Origin: Candidatus Methanophagales archaeon
GTDB lineage: Archaea; Halobacteriota; Syntropharchaeia; Alkanophagales; Methanospirareceae
Direction: 5' to 3'
DNA length: 6,658 nt
Assembly (NCBI GenBank): GCA_014061035.1
Contig: JACGMN010000066.1
Span: 1-6,658, forward strand
Shown piece by piece: positions 5,120 through 6,658 of this stretch. Both the position numbers and the translations under genes were made by a program. The notes under the pieces were generated by a model that saw only the letters and a list, made by a program, of their open reading frames with translations, made no database searches and was not told where the DNA came from. Every line of letters starts with the position of its first letter. Positions within the stretch are counted from its first letter, which is position 1.

Positions 5120-6376
5120 ATGGGAAAAAAGAGATTGTTTGTATTATTCAGTATAGCGGTAGTCTTGTACTCTGTTATGGTAGTAGCTTTACCAGCGATT
5201 GCAACAGCGTCAGAAGGTCAGGAGCGCGTCCTACGCATCTACGGCAACGCAAACGAAGACGATACGATTGACATGCGTGACTTCACTTTCACTTCGAGAA
5301 TAATTTTAGAGTTAGAAGACGCGACTACTTTTGCAGATGCGAACTATGACGGCGATATAAATGTTGGTGACATGACGCAAATCGGGCTGATTATTATTGA
5401 AGTGCCAGCTGAGCTAACATTCGTTGACGCAAATGGTGATGCTGTAACCGTCTCCAAGCCAATAGAGAGGATAGTGGTGCATAATACAGATGCGGCAGAA
5501 TCTGTCCGTCTTCTCGGAGCAGCAGATAAGGTTGTCGGCGTTGCTGAGTCAGTAATAAGAGAAGATGTTTTCTTCCCGGTTCTCGCGAATAAAGCGTCTA
5601 CTGGTGGATGGAGAGAGCCATGTATCGAGACCATTCTTGCGATTGATGCTTGTGCAATAATAGTATATGGAAGATGGCCAAGGCCTGAGGCGCTTGAAGG
5701 TAAGCTCGTCGGTACCGATGTCGATGTTATCCGCCTAGACTTCTTTAGAGGAGACACTGTTGCAGATGAGATAAAAGTTCTTGGGTATATCCTTGACAGG
5801 AGAGAAGAGGCTGCGGAATACATCGAATTCCACGATTCCATCGTCGATTTAATCAGTGAGACACTTGCAGGAATTCCTGCTGACGACCGGGTAACAGTCT
5901 TTACAGGAAGTGGTGAACGTGCCGGCGGATGGCGAGCTTCCGGGGAGGGTACCGGAATTCATGCTCTGTCAGTAATGGCTGGAGGGAAGAATATCCTGGA
6001 TGACGAAGGTATCACCGGTTGGGCAGATGTGACGTTTGAGTGGATTCTGAGCGAGGACCCTGATAAGATCATGCTATGGAGTCCAGGAGGAGGCTATGGT
6101 GGCGACTATACAAGAATGAAGGAGCGATTTGATGCATTCCACGCTGTGCCAGGCTTTCACATGCTTACAGCAGTGGTAAACGAGGATGTTCGTATCTTTG
6201 TCGGTGATCCAGCTACTTCACCTGCTTTCTTTGTTACTTTAGCCTACATAGCAGAATGGTTCTATCCCGACGATTTCGACCTGTGTCATCAGACAATCCA
6301 CCAGGAGTATCTCGATCGGTTCCATCCGGTTCTTGACTTCTGTGTCAGGACAGAGGGCGCCTTCAGTTACCCATAG
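5120..6376 (+). CDS. Dockerin fused to an iron-siderophore/cobalamin-type substrate-binding protein
   Basis: The 418-residue protein has a signal peptide (about 1-30, ending ATA-SEG), a dockerin domain (about 38-93) and a periplasmic-binding domain (about 98-405). The dockerin has two calcium loops: NANEDDTIDMRD (43-54) and DANYDGDINVGD (73-84). They follow the DxNxDGxIxxxD pattern, the first weaker with Asp instead of Gly. The binding domain starts with the family hallmark SKPIERIVV (112-120) and LLGAADKVVGVA (131-142). It then has the usual two-lobe layout of the BtuF/FhuD class (PF01497-type), which bind iron-siderophore complexes, haem or corrinoids outside the cell. Unlike most archaeal binding proteins there is no lipobox cysteine and no C-terminal anchor, so dockerin-cohesin binding to the upstream proteins probably holds it in place. 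Ligand unknown; no transporter genes are nearby. Confidence 0.88.
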   Translation: MGKKRLFVLFSIAVVLYSVMVVALPAIATASEGQERVLRIYGNANEDDTIDMRDFTFTSRIILELEDATTFADANYDGDINVGDMTQIGLIIIEVPAELTFVDANGDAVTVSKPIERIVVHNTDAAESVRLLGAADKVVGVAESVIREDVFFPVLANKASTGGWREPCIETILAIDACAIIVYGRWPRPEALEGKLVGTDVDVIRLDFFRGDTVADEIKVLGYILDRREEAAEYIEFHDSIVDLISETLAGIPADDRVTVFTGSGERAGGWRASGEGTGIHALSVMAGGKNILDDEGITGWADVTFEWILSEDPDKIMLWSPGGGYGGDYTRMKERFDAFHAVPGFHMLTAVVNEDVRIFVGDPATSPAFFVTLAYIAEWFYPDDFDLCHQTIHQEYLDRFHPVLDFCVRTEGAFSYP

Positions 6377-6544
6377 CCGCCGGAAGCGAGCTGAAGAAGA
6401 CAAACAAAAAAATGAGAAACGGTTGGTTGTAGGAACATATTTTTTTGTTCCTGCTCTTATTTTTTATCCCTGCCATAAAATCATATAACTATACTTTTGC
6501 AGAAATAATACTAAATAATACTAGTATAGCGGTATTTGTATAGC
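6377..6544. other. Intergenic region after the operon
   Basis: This 168-base stretch contains the terminator-like hairpin and an AT-rich segment between it and the convergent transposase fragment. CTATAC (near 6489) and GTATAG (near 6525) form a short, widely spaced inverted pair that could belong to an insertion-sequence end, but it is too short to call. I see no gene or RNA here. Confidence 0.4.
6431..6465 (+). terminator. Hairpin with T-rich tail after dockerin gene
   Basis: AGGAACA (6431-6437) pairs with TGTTCCT (6446-6452) in a 7-bp perfect stem with a T-rich 8-base loop. A T-rich run (about 6456-6465) follows. It lies 55 bases after the TAG of the dockerin gene, which fits transcription termination of the operon. 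Archaeal termination often needs only T tracts, so the stem itself may matter less. Confidence 0.6.
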
Positions 6545-6658
6545 TCACTTCAAACAAAGCTCATTGACAAGCAATTTTTTGAGCTCGTCGTAGACATCTT
6601 TTCCCTGTAACCGCCACGTGGCGAAGACCGAAGCGATGTACTGGTAATATTCAGCGCC
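6545..6658 (-). mobile_element. C-terminal end of a probable transposase (runs off window)
   Basis: The last 37 codons of a minus-strand gene end in TGA at 6547-6545; the gene begins beyond the window. The visible tail includes YYQYIASVFATWRLQGKDVY and ends DELKKLLVNELCLK. 'SVFATWRLQGKDVYDELKKLL' resembles the 'stt.rKQGknvf..L..ll' tail of IS66-like transposases common in archaeal genomes. The catalytic part is not in the window, so the family is tentative. It converges on the dockerin gene. Confidence 0.5.

Noticed and set aside
5344..5841. Minus-strand open frame of 165 codons over the dockerin/binding-protein gene
   Set aside because: Antisense to a well-supported gene; low-complexity Ser/Thr/Ile translation.
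6612..6623. Perfect palindrome CGCCACGTGGCG
   Set aside because: It lies inside the coding end of the transposase (residues FATW region) and probably reflects codon use; a single 12-base palindrome is weak evidence for an operator.
1..6658. CRISPR array, tRNA or rRNA genes
   Set aside because: No regularly spaced repeats and no tRNA or rRNA-like sequence were seen on either strand.

Overview
The window is archaeal, most likely a methanogen- or ANME-like euryarchaeon. Three signs support this: an archaeal ribosomal cluster (eL39, eL31, aIF6), strong Shine-Dalgarno and TATA-type signals, and secreted cohesin/dockerin proteins, one of which ends in a PGF-CTERM (archaeosortase) signal. Assignment to an ANME-1/Methanophagales-like lineage is my inference from the cohesin-dockerin content and is not proven here. 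Most genes end in TAG, so TAG is an ordinary stop in this genome.

Left part, minus strand (1450 down to about 220): eL39, eL31 and aIF6 lie in the order usual for archaea. The eL39 gene is not obvious because an in-frame TGA at codon 23 splits it, and its 3' half overlaps an open frame that falsely extends eL31. Below aIF6 (38-223) a short frame ends in a sequence resembling the tail of DDE transposases/integrases. A divergent AT-rich promoter region (about 1451-1542) separates this cluster from a queD/6-pyruvoyltetrahydropterin-synthase-family gene (1543-1899, plus). That gene converges on a membrane-anchored protein with two predicted OB folds (1969-2646, minus). A promoter-containing gap (2647-3032) holds a start-less remnant of another gene (2734-2967, minus).

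Right part, plus strand (3033-6376): a three-gene transcription unit encodes extracellular proteins. First is a secreted protein with a cohesin domain joined to a His/Trp-rich archaeal domain. Second is a cohesin protein with an Ig-like domain, a Pro/Glu-rich stalk and a PGF-CTERM surface anchor. Third is a secreted dockerin fused to an iron-siderophore/cobalamin type substrate-binding protein without a lipobox. The simplest model is a small calcium-dependent cohesin-dockerin assembly on the cell surface that captures a metal complex or corrinoid-like ligand, with the dockerin replacing the usual lipid anchor. No ABC permease or ATPase lies in the window. A hairpin plus T-rich tract follows the operon, and the window ends in the C-terminus of a probable transposase on the minus strand.

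The two observations most worth checking are the TGA-interrupted eL39 gene and the cohesin/cohesin/dockerin-binding-protein operon.
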